The translations under genes were made by a program, and so were the position numbers. A DNA stretch of 64,000 bases from Aminobacter sp. HY435 (GTDB lineage Bacteria; Pseudomonadota; Alphaproteobacteria; Rhizobiales; Rhizobiaceae). Shown in pieces: positions 25,303 to 34,027 of the stretch. The notes beneath the pieces are model-generated. The model did no database searches and was not told where the DNA came from. It saw only the letters and a list, made by a program, of their open reading frames with translations. Positions within the stretch are counted from its first letter, which is position 1, and each line of letters starts with the position of its first letter. The stretch covers positions 62,001-126,000 of the forward strand of contig NZ_JANKZL010000004.1 of the NCBI RefSeq assembly GCF_027568395.1, given 5' to 3'.

Positions 25303-25440
25303 TGCCTCGGGGCAAATCTATTTATGCGTCCCGGGCGTCTAACCGAGGAGCGTGGTCATTTGGTGACATGTTGGGCTGCCCACCGCGATGCGTCAACGCC
25401 GCGGCCGGGTCTGTCCCGTGAAAACGCCCGACACGTGCGG

Positions 25441-25965
25441 CTACTTTGCGTCGCGTTTGGCCTGCGCCACCGCCGCAGCCTTGCGCAAGCGCCCCCGCTC
25501 CATCGGCCGGACAAGGCTCTTGGCGCGGGTATTTTCCACCGCCCGCATGCCTTGATGCGCCTGCCGCGTGTTGAAATCGGCGCCGCGCGCCGGCTTCTTG
25601 TCCTGCTTGAGCGCAAGCGCGGCACGGGCATTTTCGACCAGGTCGATGCGAGCCACGAGTTGCCGGCGCCGCTCGTGCTCGCTATTCAGCCTGCGCATGG
25701 CCATTGCCAGCACGCCGAGCTTGACCTTGGTGCCTTGGTCCCGGGTCGCAGCTTGCGCCCCTTTCGGAACCGCCTTGCCGCGCATTTCTCGACGCAGGCG
25801 ATGCGCATCGGACTGCGCCTTGTCGCGGCGCTCCCGCAGGGTCTTGATCAGGTCGCGCAGGTCGGCATCCGACAGCTCTTGGACCGCTGGATGACGGGAT
25901 TTTTCCACGAGCTGCCGTTCGTCCTGGCTCAGTGCCCGTTCTTCCTGCTTCCGTGACATCGCCAT
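25441..25965 (-). CDS. hypothetical protein, basic helical
   Basis: This 174-residue, very basic protein starts MAMSRKQEERALS and contains HPAVQELSDADLRDLIKTL, RERRDKAQSDAHRLRREMRG and ends AAAVAQAKRDAK. It is probably all helical and may bind nucleic acid, but I do not recognise a named family. The ATG at 25963-25965 has GAGGAG seven bases upstream. It stands alone between asmA and a divergent secreted-protein gene. Confidence 0.7.
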   Translation of the reverse strand: MAMSRKQEERALSQDERQLVEKSRHPAVQELSDADLRDLIKTLRERRDKAQSDAHRLRREMRGKAVPKGAQAATRDQGTKVKLGVLAMAMRRLNSEHERRRQLVARIDLVENARAALALKQDKKPARGADFNTRQAHQGMRAVENTRAKSLVRPMERGRLRKAAAVAQAKRDAK

Positions 25966-26186
25966 GGCTGTGCTCCTCGCCTTCAATATCCGGCTGCCCC
26001 TATGTCGGGGGCAGCCGGACTGTCCGGCCAAAGCGCTGTCGGGTCAAGCCGAACGGCGCATCCGGATGACCTTCGCGCGCCACCGCCACAACCACTGGCC
26101 AAACCCTGCGAATTGACGTGAACTGCAAGTTCTGGGCGAATGGCAGGATCTGGCCGTCTGGCCGAGGCCCAATGGGGGAGAAGCAA

Positions 26187-26507
26187 ATGCTGAGATCTTG
26201 GATTCTGTCGACAGGGCTTGCCTTTGGGCTGTTGGCGTCACCGATGACACTTCCTCCGGAGGCGATCGCCCAGACCAATGTCAACATCAACATCAGCATT
26301 GGCACCAGTCTCAACAGAGGCCGAGGAATAAGCTGCAGCCAGGGAGAGAGGCTGCTGCGCAATCGTGGCTTCCGGGATGTGCGCCGCGTCGACTGCCGCG
26401 GTCGGTTCTTTGTCTACCGGGCATGGCGCGGCAACACGCGCTTCGAGATCGCCATTCGTCAGAGCGACGGCCGCGTGGTCGACATGCGTCGCATCGGCAG
26501 AAGATAG
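26187..26507 (+). CDS. small secreted hypothetical protein
   Basis: The 106-residue product has a signal peptide (MLRSWILSTGLAFGLLA with cleavage likely after the AIAQ near residue 29). The mature part has two cysteines (GISCSQGERLL, VDCRGRFFVY) and a basic RFEIAIRQSDGRVVDMRRI end. The GERLLRNRGFRDV pattern resembles small PepSY-like rhizobial periplasmic proteins, but I cannot assign a family. A disulfide between the two Cys is plausible. Start chosen at the first Met that gives a proper signal peptide. Confidence 0.65.
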   Translation: MLRSWILSTGLAFGLLASPMTLPPEAIAQTNVNINISIGTSLNRGRGISCSQGERLLRNRGFRDVRRVDCRGRFFVYRAWRGNTRFEIAIRQSDGRVVDMRRIGRR

Positions 26508-26637
26508 GCCAGGCGCTATCTTTGATAACACGAGGCTGGGCACCAATTGGCGGAAGCCCGGACCTCCAGCATGTGAGGCGGCGAGCTACCGCTTTGGGAG
26601 GCGCCGATCTACCAGGTCGGCCCCACCACCAATGCCG

Positions 26638-28056
26638 CTACTTCGCCAGTTCGGGCAGCACCTTGCCCGGGTTGAGAATATTGTCGGGATCGAGCGCCGC
26701 CTTGATCGCCCGCATCACGGCAACCCCGTGACCGTGCTCGCGCTCCATCAGCCCCATCTTGCCCTGGCCGATGCCGTGCTCGCCGGTCGAGGTGCCGTCC
26801 ATCGATATCGCCCGCTCGGCCAACCGATTGACGAATTCCTCTGCCCGGCCGATTTCGGCTGGGTCGTTCGGATCCATCAGCACCAGGGTGTGGAAATTGC
26901 CGTCGCCGACATGGCCGACGATGGGTGCAATCAGCCCCATGCGCTCGATGTCGGCCTCGGTTTCGGCGATGCACTCCGCCAGCCGCGAAATCGGCACGCA
27001 CGCATCGGTCGACAGCGCGCGCGCGCCGGGCCTCAGCGTCTGCGACGCCCAGTAGGCGTCGTGCCGCGCTTTCCACAGCTTCGCCCGCTCCTCGGCGACG
27101 GTAGTCCACTGGAACGGCCCGCCGCCGAATTCTCCGGCGATCTCGCCAAAGCTCGCGGCCTGCTCGGCAACGCCCGCGTCCGAACCGTGGAACTCGAGGA
27201 ACAGGCATGGGCTCTCTGGGTAGTCGAGCTTGGAATAGTTCTTCATCGCCCGCATCTGCAGCGCGTTGACCAGTTCGATGCGCGCCACCGGGATGCCCAT
27301 CTGGATCGTTGCGATGACCGCCTGGCAGGCCGCCTCAACAGATGGAAACGGGCAGACGCCGCCCGAAATCGCCTGCGGAATGCCTTGCAGCCGGAGCGTC
27401 ACTTCGGTGATGATGCCGAGCGTGCCTTCCGACCCGACCAGCAGCCGCGTCAGGTCATAGCCGGCCGAGCTTTTCCTGGCACGATGCGAGGTCACGACCT
27501 CGCTGCCGTCGGCCATGACAGCGCGCAACGACAGCACGTTCTCGCGCATCGTGCCGTAGCGCACCGCGTTGGTGCCAGAGGCGCGCGTCGCCGCCATGCC
27601 GCCGAGGCTGGCATTGGCGCCGGGATCGATCGGGAAAAACAGCCCAGTATCGCGCAGATACGTGTTCAGCGCCTCGCGCGTCACGCCCGCCTGCACCGTG
27701 CAGTCGAGATCGTCGGCATTGACCGAAACGATCTTGTCCATGCGCGAGGTGTCGACCGAAATGCCGCCGGCCGGCGCATTGACGTGGCCTTCGAGCGAAG
27801 TGCCGGTGCCGAACGCGATCACCGGCACGCGATGCTCGGCGCAGACTCGCACCACGTCCTGCACATCGGCGGTGCTTTCGGCGAAAACCACGCCGTCGGG
27901 CGCCTGGTTGGGCAGATAGGTGGTGGTGTGGCCATGCTGCTCGCGGATCGCCTGTCCGGTCTGGAAGCGCTCGCCGAACTGCTGCTTGAGGATGCCCAGC
28001 GCGGCCGCAATGCCGGCCTCGTTGCGCGGTGCCGCCTTCAGGTCGCTGAGAGCCAT
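26638..28056 (-). CDS. FAD-linked oxidase, D-lactate dehydrogenase (cytochrome) type
   Basis: The 472-residue enzyme has a PCMH FAD-binding domain (about residues 40-220) with VPVIAFGTGTSLEGHV, GGMAATRASGTNAVRYG and VGSEGTLGIITEVTLRL. A C-terminal FAD-oxidase domain has VGHVGDGNFH and the closing TGEHGIGQGK and LDPDNILNPGKVLP. This is the D-lactate dehydrogenase/glycolate oxidase GlcD family; single-gene context and sequence style favour a cytochrome c-linked D-lactate dehydrogenase. MALSDLKAAP at 28056 is the likely start. It diverges from the thioesterase gene. Confidence 0.9.
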   Translation of the reverse strand: MALSDLKAAPRNEAGIAAALGILKQQFGERFQTGQAIREQHGHTTTYLPNQAPDGVVFAESTADVQDVVRVCAEHRVPVIAFGTGTSLEGHVNAPAGGISVDTSRMDKIVSVNADDLDCTVQAGVTREALNTYLRDTGLFFPIDPGANASLGGMAATRASGTNAVRYGTMRENVLSLRAVMADGSEVVTSHRARKSSAGYDLTRLLVGSEGTLGIITEVTLRLQGIPQAISGGVCPFPSVEAACQAVIATIQMGIPVARIELVNALQMRAMKNYSKLDYPESPCLFLEFHGSDAGVAEQAASFGEIAGEFGGGPFQWTTVAEERAKLWKARHDAYWASQTLRPGARALSTDACVPISRLAECIAETEADIERMGLIAPIVGHVGDGNFHTLVLMDPNDPAEIGRAEEFVNRLAERAISMDGTSTGEHGIGQGKMGLMEREHGHGVAVMRAIKAALDPDNILNPGKVLPELAK

Positions 28057-28167
28057 CGTTTCCTCCGCAATTGGAACAGCTTGACGCCTGGCCTGCGTCT
28101 TATCTTCGGGTAATCTGCCGTCAGCTCCGGTTTGTCCAGCGCCACCAAAGTCAAAGAGGATTAGGCC

Positions 28168-28647
28168 ATGCCAGCACCGTTCGTTTCCAGCGTCATGGAG
28201 ATCGAGAAAGGCTGGATCGACTACAACGGCCACCTCAACATGGCCTATTACAACGTCCTTTTCGACCGCTGCAGCGACGAAGCGCTCGACCTGCTCGGCA
28301 TGGGCGCCGACTACGCTCGCGACCGCAGGTTCACCATCTACACCGCCGAAGTGCACGTCTGCTACGTTCAGGAACTGCATCTCGACCATCGCGTGACCGC
28401 AAGCTTCCAGTTGCTCGACCACGACGACAAGCGGGTGCGCGTCTACCAGGAATTGCGTCATGTCGACGGCTGGCTGGCGGCGACGTCCGAATACCTGGCC
28501 CTGCATGTCGACATGAACGGCCCGAAGGTCGCGCCCTTCCCTGGCGACGTCCTTGCCAAGGTCGAGGCGATGCGCTCAGCTCACGCCGCCTTGCCGATGC
28601 CCGAGCGCGCCGGCCGCTCGATCGGCATCCGCCGCAAGCCGGTCTGA
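28168..28647 (+). CDS. hotdog-fold acyl-CoA thioesterase
   Basis: The 159-residue protein contains the 4HBT-type motif WIDYNGHLNMAYYNVLFD with the catalytic Asp, followed by a YTAEVHVCYVQELHLDHRV strand. It resembles the betainyl-CoA thioesterase domain that accompanies carnitine dehydrogenase, but no carnitine genes are nearby, so the substrate is open. The gene is monocistronic and divergent from the dehydrogenase, with 111 bp between starts. Confidence 0.85.
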   Translation: MPAPFVSSVMEIEKGWIDYNGHLNMAYYNVLFDRCSDEALDLLGMGADYARDRRFTIYTAEVHVCYVQELHLDHRVTASFQLLDHDDKRVRVYQELRHVDGWLAATSEYLALHVDMNGPKVAPFPGDVLAKVEAMRSAHAALPMPERAGRSIGIRRKPV

Positions 28648-28782
28648 AATCCTGCCGGTTAACCTTACCTGTTCATAAACGCCTGCCACACGCGCCGGTT
28701 CGTTGATCGGCCGCCGACTGCCTCCGACAATCCCACCAAGCGACATTGAGTCGGGCGGCGGGCACCGGACTTGAGGCAAGGC

Positions 28783-28980
28783 ATGCACACTGACATCGAA
28801 GCGACTGCCAACAAGCTCGCCTGCGATCCACGCATCAGCGACTATGATTTCTGGCGGTCGCTCCGCAACCTGAACAACGAACTGTTTACGATCGCCAACA
28901 ACAACGAGCCGATCCCGATCGAAATGCTGCGCTGGCGCGTCATACTGCGCCAGGCGCGATCCAAGCGCGGCGTAGCCTGA
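28783..28980 (+). CDS. hypothetical protein, 65 residues
   Basis: The product starts MHTDIEATANKLACDPR and ends RWRVILRQARSKRGVA; it looks soluble and helical. I recognise no family. A purine-rich GAGGCAAGG stands before the ATG, and codon use is like neighbouring genes, so it is likely real. It is between the thioesterase and uvrD on the same strand but separated from both by over 130 bp. Confidence 0.55.
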   Translation: MHTDIEATANKLACDPRISDYDFWRSLRNLNNELFTIANNNEPIPIEMLRWRVILRQARSKRGVA

Positions 28981-29052
28981 ACCGGCCACGCCCGCGCAGA
29001 GCCAGCCACTCCCGGCCTTTCCGGTCAAGACTGTCACTTTCCCCGGCTCAAA

Positions 29053-29109
29053 CCAGAACAAAACAGAGACGGTTCTGGCCTTTCCGCCCCGAATCACTAC
29101 ATTCGGGGC
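29053..29109 (+). promoter_or_regulatory. structured leader of uvrD (two inverted repeats)
   Basis: CCAGAAC at 29053-29059 pairs with GTTCTGG at 29072-29078. GCCCCGAAT at 29086-29094 pairs perfectly with ATTCGGGGC at 29101-29109, ending 2 bases before the ATG. The only Shine-Dalgarno-like bases (GGGG at 29105-29108) are inside the second hairpin. Confidence 0.55.
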
Positions 29110-29111
29110 AA

Positions 29112-31610
29112 ATGTCAGACTTTCCGGACGACATGCCGTTTTTCGACGAGCCCGGCGCAATGCCGCCCCGGCCCGGCAGCACACCTGCGCCCAGCGGTAT
29201 CGCCGCGCGCGCCATGGCCGCCCGCCAGGCGCCTTCGGCACCCGACTATCTCAAGGGCCTGAACCCCGAGCAGCGCCAGGCTGTCGAGACCACCGAAGGC
29301 CCGGTCCTCGTGCTCGCGGGTGCCGGCACCGGCAAGACGCGCGTGCTCACCACCCGCATCGCCCATATCCTCAGCCAGGGCCGCGCCTACCCCAGCCAGG
29401 TGCTCGCCGTCACCTTCACCAACAAGGCGGCGCGCGAGATGAAGCAGCGCATCGGCCACCTGGTCGGCGAGGCCGTCGAGGGCATGCCCTGGCTCGGCAC
29501 CTTCCATTCCATCGGCGTCAAGATGCTGCGCCGCCATGCCGAGCTGGCAGGGCTGCGCTCCGACTTCACCATCCTCGACACCGACGACGTCATCCGCCTG
29601 ATCAAGCAACTGATCCAGGCCGAGGGCCTCGACGACAAGCGCTGGCCGGCGCGCCAGTTCGCCATGATGATCGACGGTTGGAAGAACAAGGGCTTGGGCC
29701 CGGCCGAGATTCCCGAGGGCGACGCCCGCGCCTTTGCCAATGGCAAGGGCCGCGAGCTCTACAAGGCCTATCAGGACCGGCTGCAGACCCTGAACGCCTG
29801 TGATTTCGGCGACCTCTTGTGCCATCCGATCCGCATTTTCCGCGCCTATCCGGATGTGCTGAAGGAATACCACAAGCGCTTCAAATACATCCTGGTCGAC
29901 GAGTACCAGGACACCAACACCGCCCAATACATGTGGCTGCGGCTGCTGGCTCAGGAAACCGGCGCGCCGGGGCAGAAGAATGTCTGCTGCGTCGGCGACG
30001 ACGACCAGTCGATCTATGGCTGGCGCGGCGCCGAGGTCGACAACATCCTGCGCTTCGACAAGGACTTTCCGGGCGCCGTCGTCATCCGGCTCGAGCGCAA
30101 CTACCGCTCGACCGCGCATATCCTGGGCGCCGCCGCCCATCTGATCGCCCACAATGAAGGACGCCTCGGCAAGACGCTGTTCACCGAGCAGGCCGACCCC
30201 GACGACGCCAAGGTCAACGTCCACGCCGCCTGGGATTCCGAGGAGGAAGCCCGCGCCGTCGGTGAGACGATCGAGCAATTGCAGCGCCAGAAGCACAATC
30301 TCAACGACATGGCGATCCTCGTCCGCGCCTCGTTCCAGATGCGCGAATTCGAAGACCGCTTCGTCACGCTTGGCCTCAACTACCGCGTCATCGGCGGCCC
30401 GCGCTTCTACGAGCGCCAGGAAATCCGCGACGCCATGGCCTATTTCCGCGTCGTCGCCCAGGGTGCCGACGACCTCGCCTTCGAGCGCATCGTCAACGTG
30501 CCCAAGCGCGGCCTCGGCGAAGCGGCGATCCGCCAGGTCCACGATACGGCGCGGGCGCTCGGCGTGCCGATGCTGCAGGCCGCCGCCCAGCTTGCCGAAA
30601 GCGACGAACTCAAGCCCAAGCCGCGCGCCGCACTGCGCGAGGTCACGGCCAATTTCGAACGCTGGCAGAAGGCGCTCGACAACACGCCGCACACCGAACT
30701 CGCCGAGATCATCCTCGAGGAGAGCGGCTACACCGACATGTGGAAGAACGACCGCTCGGCGGAAGCGCCGGGCCGGCTCGAAAACCTCAAGGAGCTGATC
30801 CGCTCCATGGAGGAATACGAGTCGCTGCGCTCCTTCCTCGAACATGTCGCGCTTGTCATGGACGCCGAGCAGGATGAGCAGCTCGACGCGGTCTCGATCA
30901 TGACGCTGCATTCGGCCAAGGGCCTGGAGTTCGAGACAGTCTTCCTGCCTGGCTGGGAGGAAGGCCTGTTCCCGCACCAGCGCGCGCTCGACGAGGGTGG
31001 CCGATCGGGCCTCGAGGAAGAGCGCCGCCTTGCTTATGTCGGCCTGACCCGCGCCAAGAAGAACCTGCATCTGTGGTTCGTCTCCAACCGCCGCATCCAC
31101 GGCCTGTGGCAGTCGACAATCCCCTCGCGCTTCCTCGACGAGTTGCCCGAGGCGCATGTCGAGGTCGCCGAAGCCGGCAATTCCTATGGCGGCTACGGCG
31201 GCGGCAGCCGCAATCCCTACGGCGCCTCGCGCTTCGACGATGTCGGCCAGAAATCCTTCTCCAACACTTACGCCACCCCCGGCTGGCAGCGCGCGCAGCA
31301 GAACCGCACCGAGGCCACCGACCGCAACTGGGGCTCCCGCTCCGGCCATTCGGTCGAGCGTATCGGTTATGGCGAAACCGATTCCGGCTTCGGCGCCGGC
31401 CGCGGCTCGGTCAAGGGCCGCACCATCGAAGGCGAACTCATCGCCAAGTCGGTGTCGAACGAGCCGTCGCGCTTCAACGTCGGCGACCGCGTCTTCCACC
31501 AGAAGTTCGGCAACGGCAACATATCGGCTGTCGAAGGCAACAAGCTGACCATCAACTTCGACAAGGCCGGCCAGAAGAAGGTTCTGGACGGGTTCGTGAC
31601 GGGTGCGTGA
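29112..31610 (+). CDS. uvrD: UvrD/PcrA-type ATP-dependent DNA helicase
   Basis: The 832-residue SF1A helicase has LNPEQRQAVETTEGP (Q motif), Walker A AGAGTGKT (69-76), Walker B LVDEYQDTN, the QSIYGWRGAE motif, RNYRST, MTLHSAKGLEF and GLTRAKKNL. The C-terminus has a Gly/Tyr-rich linker and the SH3-like module FNVGDRVFHQKFGNG that in PcrA/UvrD contacts RNA polymerase. It works in nucleotide excision repair and in resolving replication and transcription conflicts. UvrD versus PcrA naming is arbitrary here. The start codon follows directly after a hairpin. Confidence 0.96.
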   Translation: MSDFPDDMPFFDEPGAMPPRPGSTPAPSGIAARAMAARQAPSAPDYLKGLNPEQRQAVETTEGPVLVLAGAGTGKTRVLTTRIAHILSQGRAYPSQVLAVTFTNKAAREMKQRIGHLVGEAVEGMPWLGTFHSIGVKMLRRHAELAGLRSDFTILDTDDVIRLIKQLIQAEGLDDKRWPARQFAMMIDGWKNKGLGPAEIPEGDARAFANGKGRELYKAYQDRLQTLNACDFGDLLCHPIRIFRAYPDVLKEYHKRFKYILVDEYQDTNTAQYMWLRLLAQETGAPGQKNVCCVGDDDQSIYGWRGAEVDNILRFDKDFPGAVVIRLERNYRSTAHILGAAAHLIAHNEGRLGKTLFTEQADPDDAKVNVHAAWDSEEEARAVGETIEQLQRQKHNLNDMAILVRASFQMREFEDRFVTLGLNYRVIGGPRFYERQEIRDAMAYFRVVAQGADDLAFERIVNVPKRGLGEAAIRQVHDTARALGVPMLQAAAQLAESDELKPKPRAALREVTANFERWQKALDNTPHTELAEIILEESGYTDMWKNDRSAEAPGRLENLKELIRSMEEYESLRSFLEHVALVMDAEQDEQLDAVSIMTLHSAKGLEFETVFLPGWEEGLFPHQRALDEGGRSGLEEERRLAYVGLTRAKKNLHLWFVSNRRIHGLWQSTIPSRFLDELPEAHVEVAEAGNSYGGYGGGSRNPYGASRFDDVGQKSFSNTYATPGWQRAQQNRTEATDRNWGSRSGHSVERIGYGETDSGFGAGRGSVKGRTIEGELIAKSVSNEPSRFNVGDRVFHQKFGNGNISAVEGNKLTINFDKAGQKKVLDGFVTGA

Positions 31611-31786
31611 GAGGCTACCTCACCCCTCCACGTAACTTGTCCAGGATCGGGTTGGATCAGCGTCTGGTAGGGCATCCCCCTCCCCAACCGTCCACGCTTT
31701 GAGGCGCGCGAGTTGCCGATTGCGAGGCCATGCGCGCGGGAGTAGATTAGATTTTGCTAATGTCTGATCGCAGGGAGGCGAAGACG

Positions 31787-31978
31787 ATGCGCAAATATAT
31801 CGATTGCCGCGAATTCCCGAGCGAAATGAAATGCACGGTGGCCATCGCGGCCGACAGCGAGGACGAGTTGGTCAACGCCGCCGTCCAGCATGCCATTTCC
31901 GTGCACGGCGAAAAGGACACGCCGACCTTCCGCATGGAGATCAAGAAGGCCATCCACACCGGCAGCCCGCCGGCCTGA
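31787..31978 (+). CDS. DUF1059 domain protein
   Basis: The 63-residue protein MRKYIDCREFPSEMKC... with DSEDELVNAAVQHAISVHG matches DUF1059, a small family of unknown role. GGGAGG stands upstream of ATG 31787, which is therefore preferred over two in-frame ATGs further left. It is monocistronic. Confidence 0.85.
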   Translation: MRKYIDCREFPSEMKCTVAIAADSEDELVNAAVQHAISVHGEKDTPTFRMEIKKAIHTGSPPA

Positions 31979-32029
31979 CCGCGCGCCAGGCGCCGCTTCG
32001 GCGTCTTCACCTGATTGAAGGCAGGTCGA

Positions 32030-32356
32030 TTACCGGACCGAAGGCCGCTGTTGCGGCTGCGCCGATGCGTCGCTGCGCATCTGCTTCAGACGCTCGGCGG
32101 CTGACGCCGCCAGTTCCGCGTAGCGATCCTCAAGCTGCTCGGCGGCAACCAGTACCTCAAGCTCGAAGTCGTTGGCCTCGAGCACCTGCCGCAGCTTTTC
32201 GACGAACTCGGCCTGCTGCTCCAGCGCGGCGAACAGCTTTTTGACCTGATCGCGGCTGATGTCGGGATTGGCCAGCGTCGCCGGCACCTCGCGCGCCATC
32301 TCCGCGCCGGTCTTGGCTTGTTCCTTGAGAATGTCCAGCCAGTCAGTCACGTCCAA
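32030..32356 (-). CDS. hypothetical coiled-coil protein
   Basis: The 108-residue acidic protein starts MDVTDWLDILKEQAKTG. It has a helical stretch with heptad-like Leu/Val spacing (KKLFAALEQQAEFVEKLRQVL, shown here as one long helix) and an AELAASAAERLKQMRSD end. It is probably a dimeric coiled coil. I recognise no named family. It sits 39 bp after the low-affinity iron permease gene on the same strand and may be co-transcribed. Confidence 0.6.
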   Translation of the reverse strand: MDVTDWLDILKEQAKTGAEMAREVPATLANPDISRDQVKKLFAALEQQAEFVEKLRQVLEANDFELEVLVAAEQLEDRYAELAASAAERLKQMRSDASAQPQQRPSVR

Positions 32357-32395
32357 CCCACCCGCGTCGCATTGTTGTTCCGACTTGCCCGGTCG

Positions 32396-32788
32396 TCAAC
32401 CACTTGCGCGGCGTGCGCCTTTCGCTTGCTTGTCGTGCCGCTTGGCCGCCGCTTCGCATTTCTTGCGGATTTCCTCGACCTCGGTTTCGGTCAGGTGCTC
32501 GATGCCGATGAAATTATTGTGGCCGGCGGAAACGCGGATCAGCTCGTCGAGCTTCGTCTGTATCGCCGCGCCATCGCGGTTTTGCGTGTTCTGGATCAGG
32601 AAGACCATCAGAAAGGTGATGATCGTCGTCCCGGTGTTGATCACCAGCTGCCAGGTATCGGAGAAACCGAATACCGGACCCGACACGGCCCAGACCAGCA
32701 CGATGATACAGCAGCCGAGGAAGGTCAGCGGCAGTCCGGCGGCAGAGGCAACCTTGTTGGCCACGCGTGTGAACTTCTTCTCGAACAT
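32396..32788 (-). CDS. low-affinity iron permease family membrane protein
   Basis: The 130-residue product matches the bacterial low-affinity iron permease (Fet4-like) family. It has an FTRVANKVASAAGLP start, two hydrophobic spans (about residues 19-38 and 48-66) and the characteristic FLMVFLIQNTQNRDGAAIQ followed by KLDELIR. The C-terminus is a basic tail. Function as a true iron transporter in bacteria is not proven for such short forms. Confidence 0.85.
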   Translation of the reverse strand: MFEKKFTRVANKVASAAGLPLTFLGCCIIVLVWAVSGPVFGFSDTWQLVINTGTTIITFLMVFLIQNTQNRDGAAIQTKLDELIRVSAGHNNFIGIEHLTETEVEEIRKKCEAAAKRHDKQAKGARRASG

Positions 32789-32893
32789 CGCAAAATCCCT
32801 TCGACTGGCGAAGGAAAAACACGTCTCGACCCCAGCGGTTCCGTCTGCGACGCCCTCGGCGTTTCCCGGAACGCCATTGGACAGGAGTGAAAT

Positions 32894-33244
32894 TCAGCGT
32901 GCCTCTAGCACCTGCTTCAGCACCACGGCCTGATTGTGCGCCTCGTCGCGAGCCGAATAGACCAGGGTCAGCGGCGCTTTGGCGGCATGCTGCCTGAGAT
33001 CGTCGAGCAATGCCCGCGCGTTGACCAGTTCCGCGCTGTAGCGCCGACGGAACTCTTCCCACCGCGCCGTCTCGTGTCCGAACCATTTGCGCAGTTCGGT
33101 GGAGGGCGCGACTTCCTTCAGCCACAGGTCGACGGCGGCACGATCCTTGGTCATGCCGCGCGGCCAAACGCGGTCGACCAGCACACGGTAGCCGTCTTCG
33201 GCGGCAGCCGGTTCGTAGACGCGTTTGATGCCAATGTTGCCCAT
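32894..33244 (-). CDS. DUF488 family protein
   Basis: The 116-residue protein has the DUF488 signatures RVLVDRVWPRGMTKD, WLKEVAPSTELRKWFGH and LTLVYSARDEAHNQA. The family has a conserved Cys-less active-site-like surface and unknown function. ATG 33244 follows GGGGAT; a GTG 12 bases upstream is less likely. Confidence 0.88.
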   Translation of the reverse strand: MGNIGIKRVYEPAAAEDGYRVLVDRVWPRGMTKDRAAVDLWLKEVAPSTELRKWFGHETARWEEFRRRYSAELVNARALLDDLRQHAAKAPLTLVYSARDEAHNQAVVLKQVLEAR

Positions 33245-33307
33245 ATCCCCAAGCACAGCCTCCGCCTGCGGGCCTGCTCAGCCCCCGATACCGACAGAAT
33301 AGGCTTT

Positions 33308-33970
33308 TCAGGGCGAGTGGAAAGGCGCTTCGGTCGCAGGATTTTCCCAGCGGTCGAGAAAGTCCTCTATCGGCAGGCTCTGCATGTCGGGGATGGCGTC
33401 GAACAGGCGATCAGCCGGCCAGTCCCACCAGGCGAGCGCCTCGATGCGCGCGACGATTTCCGCCGGGAACCGCATCTTCAGCCGCTTTGCCGGAACGCCC
33501 GCCACGATCTCGAACGGCGCGACATTGTTCGTCACCACCGCATTGGCGCCAACAACCGCGCCGTTGCCGATGCTCACGCCCGGCATGATGACGGCGCCAT
33601 GTCCGATCCAGACATCGTTGCCGATCCTCACCTGCCTGGCGCGGCGGCGCTCGCGGAAGCCGCCGTCGACGCCGAGATAGCGGAAATACTCGTTGGGCCG
33701 GTAGCTCACCTTGTGGGTGGTCAGGCGCTCCATCGGATGGTCCAGCGCATTGATGCGGCTGTTGGCGGCGATCGAGCAGAACTTGCCGATGCTGGTGTAG
33801 ATCGCCTCCGCGTGGCGCTCGAAGTAGGAGTAATCGCCGACGACGACCTCGCGCAGCACGCAACGTTCGCCGATCGCCACGTGACGGCCGAGCCGGCAGC
33901 TTTTCAGCTCCGATGTCGGGTGGATGCGCGGTTCGTCATCCTTGAAGCGCAGGTCGGCAGGCGTGTCCAT
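33308..33970 (-). CDS. left-handed beta-helix (hexapeptide) acetyltransferase
   Basis: The 220-residue protein carries hexapeptide repeats (ISOLEUCINE-patch units such as VRIGNDVWIGHGAVIMPG and VSIGNGAVVGANAVV) and a YTSIGKFCSIAANSRINALDH segment. It closely resembles the phosphonate-associated hexapeptide transferases and, more broadly, chloramphenicol/streptogramin acetyltransferases. No phosphonate genes are visible nearby, so the acceptor substrate is unknown. MDTPADLRF is taken as the start because residues upstream are unlike the family. Confidence 0.85.
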   Translation of the reverse strand: MDTPADLRFKDDEPRIHPTSELKSCRLGRHVAIGERCVLREVVVGDYSYFERHAEAIYTSIGKFCSIAANSRINALDHPMERLTTHKVSYRPNEYFRYLGVDGGFRERRRARQVRIGNDVWIGHGAVIMPGVSIGNGAVVGANAVVTNNVAPFEIVAGVPAKRLKMRFPAEIVARIEALAWWDWPADRLFDAIPDMQSLPIEDFLDRWENPATEAPFHSP

Positions 33971-34027
33971 GCCGCAGGCTTTACGCCTGCCCTGCCCGCC
34001 TCGCAAGCTGCCGCGTTGCGGCCGAAG

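Noticed and set aside
26501-26522. AAGATAG/CTATCTT inverted repeat at the end of the small secreted-protein gene
   Set aside because: The seven-base AT-rich stem overlaps the stop codon and lacks a proper U-run, so it is not convincing as a terminator.
29115-31499. 794-residue minus-strand open frame
   Set aside because: It is antisense to uvrD, whose helicase motifs are complete.
31986-32006. Hairpin after the DUF1059 gene as a terminator
   Set aside because: The stem has a mismatch and there is no U-run on either strand.
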